The position numbers and the translations under genes are program-made. Of a stretch of DNA of 64,000 nt, positions 46,099 to 57,929 are shown one piece after another; the first letter of the stretch is position 1; the number at the start of each line of letters is the position of its first letter. The notes beneath the pieces are model-generated. The model was not told the DNA's origin. It made no database searches and saw nothing but the letters and a program-made list of their open reading frames with translations. The stretch is from Prostheceraeus crozeri (Eukaryota > Platyhelminthes > Polycladida > Euryleptidae). The stretch is from assembly GCA_907163375.1 (NCBI GenBank), contig CAJQUW010007999.1:62001-126000 (forward strand), read 5' to 3'.

Positions 46099-47496
46099 TT
46101 AACTCTTCATTCGGAAATGGAGTGTGATACTTGTCACAGCATCTTTATGAAAAGGAATCAACGCACCAGCATCGTCATAAATTGCAATATCAATTTGTGG
46201 GATGTAGTTTGATTTCAGCTTTGTATAATGCACTTTCTTGAAAGTATGCTCAGATAAAATACTGCAGCTTTTTGGCTGGTATGGTATCATTGCTAGCAAT
46301 GGAGCTTCAACATCTCCCACACGTACATCTTCACCAATATTGGAATATATCTGAAAATAGTTAATACGACGCGATAGTGACATGTCTGCGCTAGCTTTGG
46401 TTACAGTACCACTTTTAAAGATATTTTGATCAAAACCCAAAATGTCCATTAGAGTTTTATCCATAATTAGTTCAATACCTTTTCCACTTATAGTGAGAGA
46501 CAAAACACCTTCTTTTTCAGAAAATGAAATATGTTGCTCATTAATCACTTCATTTAAATAATCTACAACCAATTTAACTGAAGTAATAATGCGAGGCATC
46601 AACACTCTTGTTTCATGTAAGATACCACCGAAAGGCTCTACACACTTTCTGTATAAAGATACGGTCCATTCTGTATCAAATTGATTTGACCTTTCACATG
46701 GTAAATGTTGCATATCAAATTTTCCATGAACAGCTGCAGAACGATGTCGTAGGAACTGATGAAAATCTTTTGAACAAACTAATACTAGATCATCATCATT
46801 TAATTTACTTATTGCAATATGATTAGATGATTTGATATAAGTCAATGTTGCCACTTGTTTACCATCAACTCGAAGGAGATAATTAAATTTCTTCAATAAT
46901 GTTTCAGGAGTCATGTTTGTCTTTCTTGGCTTAATCACAATCTTCTTCACCAACGTCTTCTCATTTTTTGGAATAAGATCTACATAATAAGCTTCCTCTC
47001 GATATATTAACTGTTTATGACCACTTATGTGGTAATTAACGTTATAATTATCATAGCTTGTTAAGGCGCTAGCGAGGTAACCTAAATCATTTCTTAAACT
47101 TGGACTTAAACCAACAATCCAATCTTTCTCAACTACATGATGTACATAATTATGATCATCATTGTGCGGAGTAAATTGGACAATATGTTTACACGCTTTA
47201 TTCAGGAAATCATATATAAACTTTTTACATGATAAGAGATCTTTCTTTGGCCACTGTGGAATGTATACTCGGCAGCCCTTTTCACATTGGTAAGCAGCTG
47301 TACGTCTCATATTAATAGTCATCACCTCATGATCAAAAGTATAGACACAGTTGCTATAAACAAGTAGAGTGACACCCACTTCCCAATTTCCATTTAGCTG
47401 TTGTGCATGATCAATGGGAGTAGAAAAGAGTGCGGCTCGATTACTAGCAAATCTCTTTGTAGCCGCATTGCTAAGCAAAAGATGATAAAACGACAT
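46099..47496 (-). CDS. Polinton protein of unknown function, 465 codons, looks whole
   Basis: Starts MSFYHLLLSNAATKRF and runs uninterrupted, with a WEVGV segment near residue 40 and beta-rich composition. Large proteins of this kind sit next to the capsid genes in many Polintons, so a virion-structural role is plausible but inferred. Confidence 0.6.
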   Translation of the reverse strand: MSFYHLLLSNAATKRFASNRAALFSTPIDHAQQLNGNWEVGVTLLVYSNCVYTFDHEVMTINMRRTAAYQCEKGCRVYIPQWPKKDLLSCKKFIYDFLNKACKHIVQFTPHNDDHNYVHHVVEKDWIVGLSPSLRNDLGYLASALTSYDNYNVNYHISGHKQLIYREEAYYVDLIPKNEKTLVKKIVIKPRKTNMTPETLLKKFNYLLRVDGKQVATLTYIKSSNHIAISKLNDDDLVLVCSKDFHQFLRHRSAAVHGKFDMQHLPCERSNQFDTEWTVSLYRKCVEPFGGILHETRVLMPRIITSVKLVVDYLNEVINEQHISFSEKEGVLSLTISGKGIELIMDKTLMDILGFDQNIFKSGTVTKASADMSLSRRINYFQIYSNIGEDVRVGDVEAPLLAMIPYQPKSCSILSEHTFKKVHYTKLKSNYIPQIDIAIYDDAGALIPFHKDAVTSITLHFRMKS

Positions 47497-47519
47497 TTTT
47501 ATATTGCTGATCTGCGGCT

Positions 47520-48378
47520 TTGCATAACATCATGAAGACTTGGATTTTGGACTCTCTAAAATATATCAGAGTTGATCGTGATGGAAACGTACATTTCGAA
47601 AATTCTCATGGTCATACTGCAAGAGGTATTACATTAACATGGCGACAATTTGTCAACCTCAATGATATCATGAGGGATTTGGAATATTTTGAAACATTAA
47701 GATTCATCTCCTTGGGTGATCAAGTTTGGCTTCAACATTACAGAAATGAAATTCAAATCTGCCATTCTCATTCCGCAAACTGTTTCTCATTTCGCAAATA
47801 CAATTGGGAGAAGTATAGAAGATACTTTTAATACATACATCGCTCCATCATGACATTTATTCGTCGTGAGTTCATCGCCCTACTATGCAAATCTTAATCA
47901 GACATGACTACCACGCACCATGAGTTGAAATTAGATTCTCTACAACGTATTGAAACGGATCATGATCGAAAACGTCTATTTCAAAGATTCAACTGAAATG
48001 TGAGAAGAGAGTTTGCTTGATCTTATCGTCATTTTCAATCTCTACATCATATCATGAAAGGATTTGAAATACTTCTATATGAAAAGACATTCACGTATTG
48101 GAAATCGCATCTGTTGCGCGTCAACAATCGGCGAATTCAACTCTATCATTCCCAAACTCCATACTAACTTCACATTTCATCAAGGTAGTTGGGAAAAGTA
48201 TAAAAGGAAGGTACATCGCTCAATTTACTCATTTTTAATAATTAAGCGCCATCGCTACACCATCGTCAACATTCTCCGTCGCTTCAGACTCTACACCAAA
48301 ATCGATCCACCCGCTCACAACATTACACCAACACCTTCCCAACAGCAAGTATTACCCCGGGCCGACCTCAAATGTTAG
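47520..48378 (+). CDS. Small PC4-like genes in the Polinton, duplicated, at least the first whole
   Basis: The first copy (47520-47831, 103 codons) reads YIRVDRDGNVHF ... RGITLTWRQFVNLNDIM. This resembles the PC4/p15 single-strand DNA-binding fold (KGISLT-x2-QW). Weaker related copies follow up to about 48378 (a GSWEKYKRK end against YNWEKYRRY) and look broken. The PC4 assignment is tentative. Confidence 0.4.
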
Positions 48379-48819
48379 TGGTGAAGATGAACAATTCACG
48401 GAATCTTCAACTCTTCCCAATGGGACTGTACAGATTCTCGGCGCCCTTTCTCATTCATCGGCGCAGTCAATGCGCTTAGAGCTACAGAGACTACTACGTC
48501 GGATATGGAAGAGGAGAGGTGTGTGATGTCGAATCTGACTGTGGACAATATGGTGATCTCTACTCAATTGAGTGAAAGTGTATCATTTTTGAAGATTCGT
48601 AACCAGCAGTTACAATTTGTGTTATGAACCCGAACTTTTTCCTGCAGCTCTCATTAGTTGTTGGTTACCTGTGCATGTGGCAATCTTTCATAATAGTAAA
48701 GTGATCATTACTGGACTAAAATCTCATGTACAAGCAAATGTGATCCTAGACTATCTCATCGAGTATGTACGTACCCAGCGGATTGTAAAATAAAAAACAA
48801 TTTTTCCAACATGATGTTT

Positions 48820-49235
48820 TTATTTCAAATCATGATAGAACTTACAAATCATTTTTTCATTAGAGGATGGATTACATGAAAAGTTTTGAATAACAGATAC
48901 AAATCGAGATACATGTAAACGTTTTAAGATGAAGTACAGTACAAAAGCACCACACGTTGATGAAAGTGGATGTTGTAGTATGCGTTCATTTCGCTGATAT
49001 TGACGCGTATGTTTTCTCAACCACTGCTGTGTTGGTATATTTGGAGGTTGTGCAAGAGAGTCAAATAGTTCACCACGTCGGTCTTCTCCATAAAGATCGC
49101 TTTCCAATGCTCACCGCCTAAATTCTGCGAATGAGTGTTTAGCACAATAAAGATGGGATAGTGATTTACTGCAGGTGGTAAGGTATCGAGTGAATAGACA
49201 TTATCGAAAGCTTTCAAACGTCGCTTCGTCTGCAT
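48820..49235 (-). pseudogene. Polinton adenovirus-type cysteine protease, broken
   Basis: The histidine motif GGEHWKAIF and the cysteine motif STCGAFVLYFI lie in the expected order. In the family it matures capsid proteins. About one or two breaks. Confidence 0.75.
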
Positions 49236-49280
49236 TACGCTGCACTTTAGTCTTAATATCGTCAGCAGTCAACCAACTCA

Positions 49281-50455
49281 TTAACGATTATACTGAAGAA
49301 TCACGTCACGATACTTTGTAATTTCAATGTTTGAATCGAAGACTGCATAAATTAATACATTGATCGTCTCAGGTAGTGTTCTTTTGAACGTCAAATCCAA
49401 ACGAATATTATGAGGCACGTTCGCTTGACGATAGGGTGCACTAATATCGCTGTCAGCAGTCAAATCAAATGCATAAATAGTATATCCACTCTTAAACTCT
49501 TTCATAGTGAGTCCGTTGGTGTCATCCTATTGTAAAAGCCAAAGACATCCATAAAATCAACATAACTGCGCATAAATTGATCCGAAGCAAAATCTGGTTT
49601 GTAGGGTGGACCAGGATGACTCACACCATTAACACGTAAAGCAATTTCACTTAACTGATTGTGTTTAAAATTGAAAGGATTCTTCTTTATATTACCATTA
49701 AATGCATCATTTTCAACCATTGCCACCATGAGGAGCTTCGGTGCTTCCGATGGAAAGAGCCATCTTTCATGAAACACTTTTGATCTTTCGGAATTGTAAA
49801 GGTGAGAAGCTTTGTATGCTGAATGGGGTAAATGGCATTTTGGCGGTTAAGACCTTCAGCATGTCCTCTAATGACACTTGGATTCGGTACTACTCGACGA
49901 ATGTAAAGTGCAATATCTTCCACATGAATTCTAAAATTGTCAACTTTACCAAATGCATTCAGCGCAAATTCAGGCTTATTCAATGTCAGCTTGAGTCGCA
50001 TTGCTGGTATTACAGAGTAAAAACTTTGACTGTCTAAAGAAGTCTAAATTCAGCGGACCATATAGCTGACATACTTTACTATCTTTAATCATAGCAGATC
50101 GCTTTACAAAGCCACTGTTTGTTTCAACATCAAATTTTCCTGTTTCATCTCTGTACCATCCCATGGCTTCCATATGACTTTTTTGTGCTGCTGGATGAAA
50201 CTGTGATACATGATTGAAATATGATTTATAGGGATAATCGCTTTGACCACCTTCCACCTGCTGCTCTCCAATCGTTAGAGAAACATCGCGAAGTAATGTA
50301 GTCAATGGTAAATTGTTCAGTCCAACTTTATGTGTATCGTCAATAGCAGTTCCATCTGCTTGCTGAATTCTAAACCTCAAATCAACCATCGCATAACTCA
50401 AATCTATGTAGTCATCACTACCACCAGGAATAACAAATTCAATGGGGGGCCAGCA
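49281..50455 (-). pseudogene. Polinton major capsid protein (double jelly-roll), broken
   Basis: Landmarks such as VDLRFRIQQADGTA, KVGLNNLPLTTLL and YPYKSYFNHV match Polinton major capsid proteins from memory. It sits next to the protease, as usual. A few breaks. Confidence 0.75.
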
Positions 50456-50559
50456 TTCTCAGCTGTTCGAGGATGATAATCTACAATACTTGAACTAAGA
50501 ATATCTGTCTGTATGGCTTGTTGATCAACAAACAAAAACCGGAAGTTTTACACTCCATG

Positions 50560-51905
50560 ATTAGAAGTTATAGCAGCGTCGTCGTTTAGTGCCTGATGAA
50601 TGATTAGAGCCTCTGGCGACGTTTGCGTGAATGCCTTTTGACTGAGATCGCATCCTACCCCTCCGCATGTTTCCTTCGTCGTTATTCCTTCGTTTAGCAT
50701 TTTTCCCCTGCTCAGTGTCTTCTTTTATTTTGGTTGCTGCTTTCTTGGTTCGTGTCGCTTTCTTTCCTTTTTTCGGGGTTCTTCCTTTTCCCCCTTTGTT
50801 TGTCTTTCCGCGTCTCCGTTTTTCTCCCGGGGGGTGGCGGGGTCGGATAGGAGAGAGGAGAAATTTGTGATGGTGTTGGGGGGGGGGGGACACGGGGATC
50901 GACCGGTTCTTCGGTCTGTGGTTGGCCGTTCCTCTGCCGCCACCTGTATGTCTGTCCGTTCTTTTTTTTTACTTTGTTATGTTTTTTTTTTCTGTTTTTT
51001 CCGCGCTTTTATTGATTCGTTTTATTTCTGTTTTGTTTCTTTCTGTTGTTTCTTCTATTGTATAAGAAGTTATAGCAGTGTCCGTCGTTTAGCGGCCGAT
51101 GAATGATTAAGAGCCTCTGCGACTTGCGTGAATGCCTTTACTGAAGATCGCATCCTACCAGCTCCGCGATGTTTCCTTCTTCCTTTATTCATTCGTTTAG
51201 GCGAGTTCTCTGTCTTTTTTGCTTCTGGTGCGGCCGGCCTGTAGCACGCGGGTTTCTTTTTTTTCCCTATTCGTGTCATGTTGTTTTTTCTTTCCCTTTT
51301 GCTTTTCTTTTCTTTTTCCCCCACCCTTCTTTCTTTTTGTCCGCTTTTCTTTCCTTGAGTAACCGAACCGAAACACCAAAAACACAACAAACTACGACAA
51401 ACCAAAATAAACAAGTACCAAAAACTACACCTTAAAGTACAACCCCCAACCAACAAAACACCAAACAATCAAACAAACCATCCCACAAAAAACCCACAAA
51501 CAAACCAACCTGTCACACAAAACCGCCACCGAAACGACAAAAACAACACTCCCAACACTACAAACCACACAACCAGCACAGACTCCATACCAACACCCAC
51601 CCAACACCCCCCCTACCCCTACCTCATCCCCCCCCCCTACCCACCCGGCCCAGTAAGTCCCCACCACCTCCCACATAACCCCCCCCATCCCCCCCCACAC
51701 CCTCCCCCCCCCCCCCCCCACAACCCCCCCCCCCCCCCACCCCCCGCACCACCACCCCCCCCCCCACCAGCCCGCCCATACCCCCCACCACCCCCACCCA
51801 CAGCCAACACCCCAAATCCCCCCCCAAACTCCCCCCCCGCCTCCAACTAACCCTCCCCACCCCCCCCCCCCCCCCACCCCCCCCCCCCCCACCAGCAAAG
51901 GTCTG
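50560..51905. other. Low-complexity segment with partial duplication, possible assembly artefact
   Basis: About 165 bases starting GAAGTTATAGCAG at 50571 recur with noisy differences at 51066. The sequence then passes through T-rich, A/C-rich and finally almost pure C sequence (51600-51895), all without biological features. The open frames here are products of the composition. Confidence 0.6.
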
Positions 51906-51993
51906 CTTCAATGTTTTTAAACCACGTGTTCCTTCCCACGATTCAACAAACTGCTCTTAAAACTTCTACCTCTGGAAAGATCACTAGCAAACA

Positions 51994-52185
51994 TCACCAG
52001 CAGCCAACGGCATTACTTAAAACATTTCGTTTTAAAGATCTTCCGACATTGGATATGAGAGGTGCTACAACAGATTTCAGTGCACCAAGTATGCTACCTC
52101 CACGTTGGCGGCGAGCGCCGATGTAAATTTGTCCCCAACCACTTACATAGGAGGGTCGTGAATAAAATGAGGCAGTTGGATTCAT
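51994..52185 (-). CDS. Polinton minor capsid-like small protein, 63 codons
   Basis: Contains GARRQRGGSILGALKSVVAPL, a basic then Gly/Ala-rich amphipathic stretch as in small minor capsid proteins of Polintons and adenoviruses. Looks whole. The assignment is by resemblance only. Confidence 0.5.
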   Translation of the reverse strand: MNPTASFYSRPSYVSGWGQIYIGARRQRGGSILGALKSVVAPLISNVGRSLKRNVLSNAVGCW

Positions 52186-52226
52186 AGCTCAAACCCTTAA
52201 CATTGTTAGTTACAACTTTGCATGAA

Positions 52227-53462
52227 TCACTGTCGATCACTTAGATGAAAGATGTCGGCACGACGCATCCAAGAGTTCATACTTGAAGGATAACCAGTCC
52301 ATTTAACAAGACACCATTCTTCACCTTGCCGTTTTTTACATCGAATGATTTTCTCTACCAAATATGTTTCACTTTCAGTGACTACCTCACTCTCATCGCG
52401 GTAAAAGCTACCCTCAATTTCTTCATTATCGTAATCTTTCAACTTGTAGGTGGTCGGAGAGTCTTTTTGATTAATCCTTGATACTGTAAATACCTCCTCT
52501 GTCCAATTCGGAAGGTACCCTTTAGCAAAAACACAATTCACTTTTCACTTTTGAAATACGAACTTTATCACCAATTTCCACATCACTTTTGACATGAGTG
52601 CGTTTACGTTGGAATGATTCACGCACTTTATCTACATTGTCAGCATTTACATCTACTGGTCTGAATCCAATAGAACGATGGATAGAGTGATTGTAGGCAT
52701 GGAGTGTATCTTGTAGAACCTTTGTCCAATTTTGTGTCAAGTTGGCAGTAAAATGTCGCCACAAGCGATTTTTTTTTTAAATGTGCGATTAAAACGTTCA
52801 ACGAGTGCAGCTTTATAAGCACTCTTTACACTAAACAACTCAATGTCATGCCTCTCAAATAATCTTTCTCACATGCTGATTTTCAAACTCTTTTCCTTGA
52901 TCACTCTGAATTCTTTTTGGAATGCGACCTTCTCGAAAAATTGTTTGGAAATGCTTTTGCTACTTCCTTTCCCTTCTTTAGTTTTTAAAGGTTGAGCCCA
53001 CGCATAACGCGAGAAAATATCAATGACGGTTAAAATAAAATTATTGCCCGAGTTATGTTTTGAAATGGAGGCAACATCACACAAATCTGCTTGCCACTGT
53101 TCATCGATGTCATGAACAATATAATGGCGGGTGCGGTACTTCTTTTTCGCTTGTTTGTGGAGTGTATAGGTAGCCTGACCCTTTAACCATCGTTTCACTT
53201 GTGATTGTGGAAGACCACTCGCTTTTGATAATTTCTTGATCGATGCAAATCCTGCCGGATGTTTTACATCATAATAGATTGACTTCAAACGTTCAGTTGA
53301 TGACGACTGACTCTTTTTCCTCCTTCTCATCTTTTTGTTTTCTTGCCTTTCTACATTTACAACAACTGCAGCATTTAGCTTTAGCGGTTTTGCGATCGTG
53401 TTCACATTGCTTAGGGGTTTCATTGTGAGAGCTGGCGCAGCAAGTGCAAGTGACAACGACAT
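52227..53462 (-). pseudogene. Polinton integrase with C-terminal chromodomain, broken
   Basis: The retrovirus-type catalytic core is marked by QADLCDVASI and FILTVIDIFSRYAWAQPL. A later HAYNHSIHRSIGFRP segment and a chromodomain (YLVEKIIRCKK, CLVKWTGYPSS) complete the family layout. In Polintons it inserts the element and makes the 6-bp duplication. About three breaks. Confidence 0.85.
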
Positions 53463-53731
53463 TCACCTCTGGCGGCTCATTACATGGCAAGCAACACATC
53501 TGCTTCATATTAATAGTCTGAGAACATGTATTTCTTGGGAGGAGCTGTTTTAAACGTTTTCCTTTTACTAGTTTTAGTGGTGCGTAGATCTACGTCGAGT
53601 TCTTCCTCTTGTTTGCTTAGTGAGTGTGGGAGGGGATGTAGCAGGTGACGTCTTAAAACCAATTTGTTGGCATTTTCATCGTCTGAAGCATTGGAGCAGT
53701 AGCCACTGTTGAATCAAGTTCTTTCAATGTC

Positions 53732-53956
53732 TCATTTATTCAAAGCAAATTTTGGTACATTATGCTTTTTCAATAGTTTAAGAAAGTATGACCAACCAGG
53801 TGGAACATAGCCCTGACGGCGCTTTCTACGTGTCGCATACTGAATCAAGTCTTCATAACGTGAAGCATCAATCACTTTATTTTCATCTGTAATGATTTCT
53901 CCTCTATCATTTACATTGAGATGGGGTTCAATACTATTGAAAAGAGATATGGGCAT
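53732..53956 (-). CDS. Small Polinton protein, 74 codons, unknown
   Basis: Contains a basic RRKRRQGYVPPGWSYFLKLL stretch. Similar short genes accompany integrase and ATPase in Polintons. Looks whole. Function unknown. Confidence 0.4.
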   Translation of the reverse strand: MPISLFNSIEPHLNVNDRGEIITDENKVIDASRYEDLIQYATRRKRRQGYVPPGWSYFLKLLKKHNVPKFALNK

Positions 53957-54003
53957 GTGCGCGAGATGCTAAAGGTGTTGCAGTCGATACAGAGTCACGC
54001 ATC

Positions 54004-54207
54004 TTATTCTTCAAGTTTTTCAATTGCATCAACAGTTTCCGATTGTAATAATACAGCACGATGTGGATCTTTGATGTGAACATTTTGCTGATAATCTATT
54101 TCTTTCCTATACATTTGATTTGCAAGAGGTTGCTTTACTTGCTGCATGGCAGTCAATTGTACATATTCATCCTGAGGAATAACAATCATGCGAGAATAAG
54201 AACTCAT
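54004..54207 (-). CDS. Small Polinton protein, 67 codons, unknown
   Basis: Starts MSSYSRMIVIPQDEYVQL and overlaps the ATPase gene end by four bases. Polar, probably helical. Looks whole. Confidence 0.4.
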   Translation of the reverse strand: MSSYSRMIVIPQDEYVQLTAMQQVKQPLANQMYRKEIDYQQNVHIKDPHRAVLLQSETVDAIEKLEE

Positions 54208-54869
54208 AGTTTGTAGATAATCATGGGAGTTTTCAAAATATCACTTCGAAATCTAAATTCTTCCGGACACTCTTGCGTAAAGTCAATGAATAAGTAACCG
54301 TGTGGTTTTTCAGTAGCTGCTTGAAAAATTTCAATTAAGGCTTTTGATCCTCTGGGTGCAACTTGTCGCGCTAAAATTTCAAATTGACTTTTATCTCGCG
54401 GATTCTTGAAAATAGCATAATAGTGTGTATTCAGGTTTCGTGTACGAGCTTCTTTTCCATCAGGAAACAAATTTTGTGTGATATAGATGATAAAGCACCT
54501 TTTATGATGTGCTGCGCGAGTGAACATATCTGTAACATCTTTTGAATTCTTACTTTCTTTTAATAAATCATCCAATACAACAACATCATTAGACTGAAGT
54601 TTATCCACTGGAATAATTCCTTCATGTCGAATAAAGTTGCGACTTTGCAATTCCTGAAACAGCGACGGTTGATAAATACCATAACACCAAATCACTCGAT
54701 TGATAGGTTCCTTAAACAACTCCCTTCTTTTATCCAATAAATTCAGCGTGAAAACAGTTTTACCTGCATGAGATGGACCTGATACAGTCAGAACTTTATC
54801 ACATTGAAGTCTGAAATCCATTATAATACTTTGAGATTCAACATTTGCATAATTAACGCTTAGAGCCAA
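54204..54869 (-). CDS. Polinton packaging ATPase (FtsK/HerA type), looks whole
   Basis: 221 codons. The Walker A loop is GPSHAGKT (about residues 31-38), Walker B is DVVVLDDLL (about 94-102) and a glutamine-bearing sensor IYITQN follows. Length fits Polinton genome-packaging ATPases. It overlaps the upstream basic core gene by 17 bases, indicating compact arrangement. Confidence 0.88.
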   Translation of the reverse strand: MALSVNYANVESQSIIMDFRLQCDKVLTVSGPSHAGKTVFTLNLLDKRRELFKEPINRVIWCYGIYQPSLFQELQSRNFIRHEGIIPVDKLQSNDVVVLDDLLKESKNSKDVTDMFTRAAHHKRCFIIYITQNLFPDGKEARTRNLNTHYYAIFKNPRDKSQFEILARQVAPRGSKALIEIFQAATEKPHGYLFIDFTQECPEEFRFRSDILKTPMIIYKL

Positions 54870-55218
54870 AGATATTACCCAATACGTTGCCCACGATAGG
54901 AGCTAGCATTGGTAGTAACGCTGGAAGGAAACCGCCCTTTTGTGTTAGAGTTTTCCTCTTTCTTTGAAGGGTGACTTTAGGATTGGAGATGAAACGCAAT
55001 TTCGTAGCATATCGCTTAAGTAACTTTCGTTGTTTTGGTGCTAATTTCTTCGTCCTCAACTTTCTCACATGAGAAATAATTTCACGAATGAATTTATCGT
55101 TAGCATGTCGTATAGCATTGTATCGCTGATTTGCTTTCATTCGTCGGAGAGCTTGAATGGCTGAAGAAAACTTTGAAGACTTTTGACTTTTACGTTTCGT
55201 CATTTTACGTTTCGCCAT
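54853..55218 (-). CDS. Polinton basic minor capsid or core protein, 121 codons, looks whole
   Basis: Begins MAKRKMTKRKSQKSSK, very Lys/Arg-rich, ending in a hydrophobic KGGFLPALLPMLAPIVGN stretch. This type, directly upstream of the ATPase, is frequent in Polintons and likely binds DNA or membranes in the particle; that role is inferred. Confidence 0.6.
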   Translation of the reverse strand: MAKRKMTKRKSQKSSKFSSAIQALRRMKANQRYNAIRHANDKFIREIISHVRKLRTKKLAPKQRKLLKRYATKLRFISNPKVTLQRKRKTLTQKGGFLPALLPMLAPIVGNVLGNIFGSKR

Positions 55219-55226
55219 TTTCCGTG

Positions 55227-57500
55227 TTAGTCTTTGCTAAAACCTATCTTTACCACATTTGCATAGGTACTAACTATTGCGACATAAGTGACACTCGAAA
55301 TGAGCAATATCACAGTGGTTACATTTGCAAAGTTGAATGCAATTACGTATGAAACAGCGTTGACAAAAAGCGTGCTTACATCTCTTGAAGATGCGATTTC
55401 ATTTCCATCCTTTCGCTTACATACATCGCAACACATAGTTTCACCGTTACTGATGTCTATAGCAAGTCTTTTTGAAGATATGAATTTGCTAGCCTTTTCT
55501 AAATAATAGACGCATGTACAGAAGGAATATACTTCGAGAGTGAGCAGACATAGCTCGAAAACCAGTTGTGCTACAATCAAGTACCACTGCTTTTCAATTT
55601 TTCTTTATGGAAAGTTGAATGTGAATATCTGAAATCGCTTCAATCAATCACTAGACTGCTACCATGATGGTTAAATGCGTTAAGACGTTCAGCAATTTTT
55701 ATCATATGTTTTTAAAAAATTCTTCGGGGTGATCTACCACTTCCATTGAATAAGAAGCAAAATGGAAAGAGCGACTTTCCACCATCTTCCTTTCCAAAAT
55801 GGACTAAACTTAATTTTCGCAACTAATCGCGCCATGACAATGCTATCAGAGAATGTATTCATTAACTCTAGAAATAGAGTGCTAGCATCATCGACCACTG
55901 CTTCGATGTCGGTCTCATCTTTATGAAAATTTATCACATAATCTTGAACAGCTCCTTTTAAACTTTGCCTATGAAAATGTAATGTTCCGCAGTCGTTTGA
56001 GAAAGAGACATGATCGCCCTTTATCTAACCCATCCATTGCATGAAAACAACAACTCTTCTCATAGTAACATTTATTGAATAACGGTAACAAGCATGCATT
56101 ATAAATCAATGGTTTGAAAGAGATAAAATAGATACAGCTGGTAACTATCATACAGCGAGCAATGATAACCATACAGGACTTTGGCAGTGTTGAGGTAAGG
56201 AGGAAAGAAGCATTGGTTATGAACGTAGCTACTACAACGAACAGACAAAATAGGAACAGACAAATCCTTAAAACGTTTCGTGACTTCATGATAATGTTGA
56301 TTCACTCTACTATCCCAAGGCGGGAGCAAAATATCATCAATGATTAGATTGGGAAATACTTTCCTCTCCTTACCAGGATTATTACAAAAGATGCGTATAA
56401 CATTGAAAGCAGCTAACCATCGTTTAAAGTCAATAAGAAGAGCACTCTCACAAGAAAAGCCATAGTCTTTGCAAATATTTCAGATTAAGTCCATGAATGT
56501 GTTTCTCTGCGCCCCATTGATCACATTGGGATTACGCAGTTGGCATGTTGATGGAATAGACACTGACAATCTGATATGTCCAATTGTTCATAGCAATAGC
56601 ACTGAGCTCCTGTACAGGTTCACCCTCACAATCCATAAAAAATGATGATAGAAAGCCTAAAACGGAAAATTTACACATCTAAGGAAACGTTCTATAACAT
56701 ATTACAAAATGAAGAATTACATCGATGCTTTTCACGACAAAATACACAAATGATATGATGGCAACGAAGAAGTAAAATGTATCTAATAAGACCACGTCTA
56801 CGACACTCAAAGCACATAACGGATTGTCATAGGGTAGAGTTAGGAAAGGACTAGTAAGTCTCCTTCTTTGATTTGCGTTGTTTTGAATGCAGCATTCTTC
56901 TCGTCGACTGCGCTTCGTACCACTGCTGTTAAGGATTTGATCAATTATGTCGTCCACGTTGGGTGGTTTTGGAATATATAGGATGGATTCCATATGCATG
57001 GAGAGAGAGGCTATTTTATTATCCTTGTGACGACCATAATATAGCCCATTCACTTTGAAAAGGATATCCCAAGTACCTTCTCCGAGCTCGTCGCATGTGA
57101 TGGGTGTTGAATGATCTCCCTCCTTCTTATAGTAAGTGCACCAATGTGATACCGGTAGGCAAATGTGATTACCATCCCAAATCGTTTCTATAGGGATTAT
57201 CCTTGCTCATACTCTCGCCTTCCACTCTTGAGCAAGAGGAGTAGGAATGTCCATATTTAATGTCACGTACTCCTCAATAATATCAAGTTGGTGGCGAATG
57301 TACGGACTCACGGGGATCAGTATGTAGTCCCCATACTGATTGTGCATTATCTTGACATCCGTGGAAGGGAGCATTCCCGTTTGGAGTACTATACCTATTG
57401 TCGTCATAACGCAAGACTTGTTTAAATATACGCTGTAGCGGTGTAGGATTAAGTTACCTTGGTTGTTTCGTTCCACTGGTCACTCAGTTGTAGATGAATC
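55227..57500 (-). pseudogene. Unassigned Polinton genes, mostly broken
   Basis: Several minus-strand frames of 60-125 codons. The part at 55240-55470 is Cys/His-rich and looks like a RING-type zinc-binding remnant. The frames at 56679-57053 and 57207-57476 have no recognised relatives. Probably accessory genes. Broken overall, number of breaks unclear. Confidence 0.4.
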
Positions 57501-57929
57501 TGATACGAAGCGAACCTTGTAACGTATTGTGACCGCCATTTTGTCCCTACTAGTGCAGCAGATGGAGTAGATGCCTGAAAATGAAAAAGATTGTATTAAG
57601 GTTTACGTTCAAGGGAGAGAGAGGGAGGGAAGTAGCGACTTACCATATTTAGTTGGATAATAGAATATGGGAACTAGAGAGAGAGAGAGAGAAAATGGTG
57701 CGTCCGTCACTCGTGTGATTCAACGATGGAATGATTCTCACTGTGAAGGCTCCGGCTATTTAAATAGAAATGCCTGAAGCTTGATTCTCATTGTATGATG
57801 ATCCACATTGGAGCAATAACATCAAGCTAGATTCCAAATCTGCCTCCGTTGAACCAATCCGAGCATTACCTATTCACTTCATTCGGCCGCTGGGAGCTGT
57901 GTTCATGGGAAATTCTAACTCTGTCGTTT

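Noticed and set aside
51070-51911. Long Gly-rich and Arg/Lys-rich frames of up to 157 codons
   Set aside because: They arise from homopolymer and low-complexity sequence that is probably not real.
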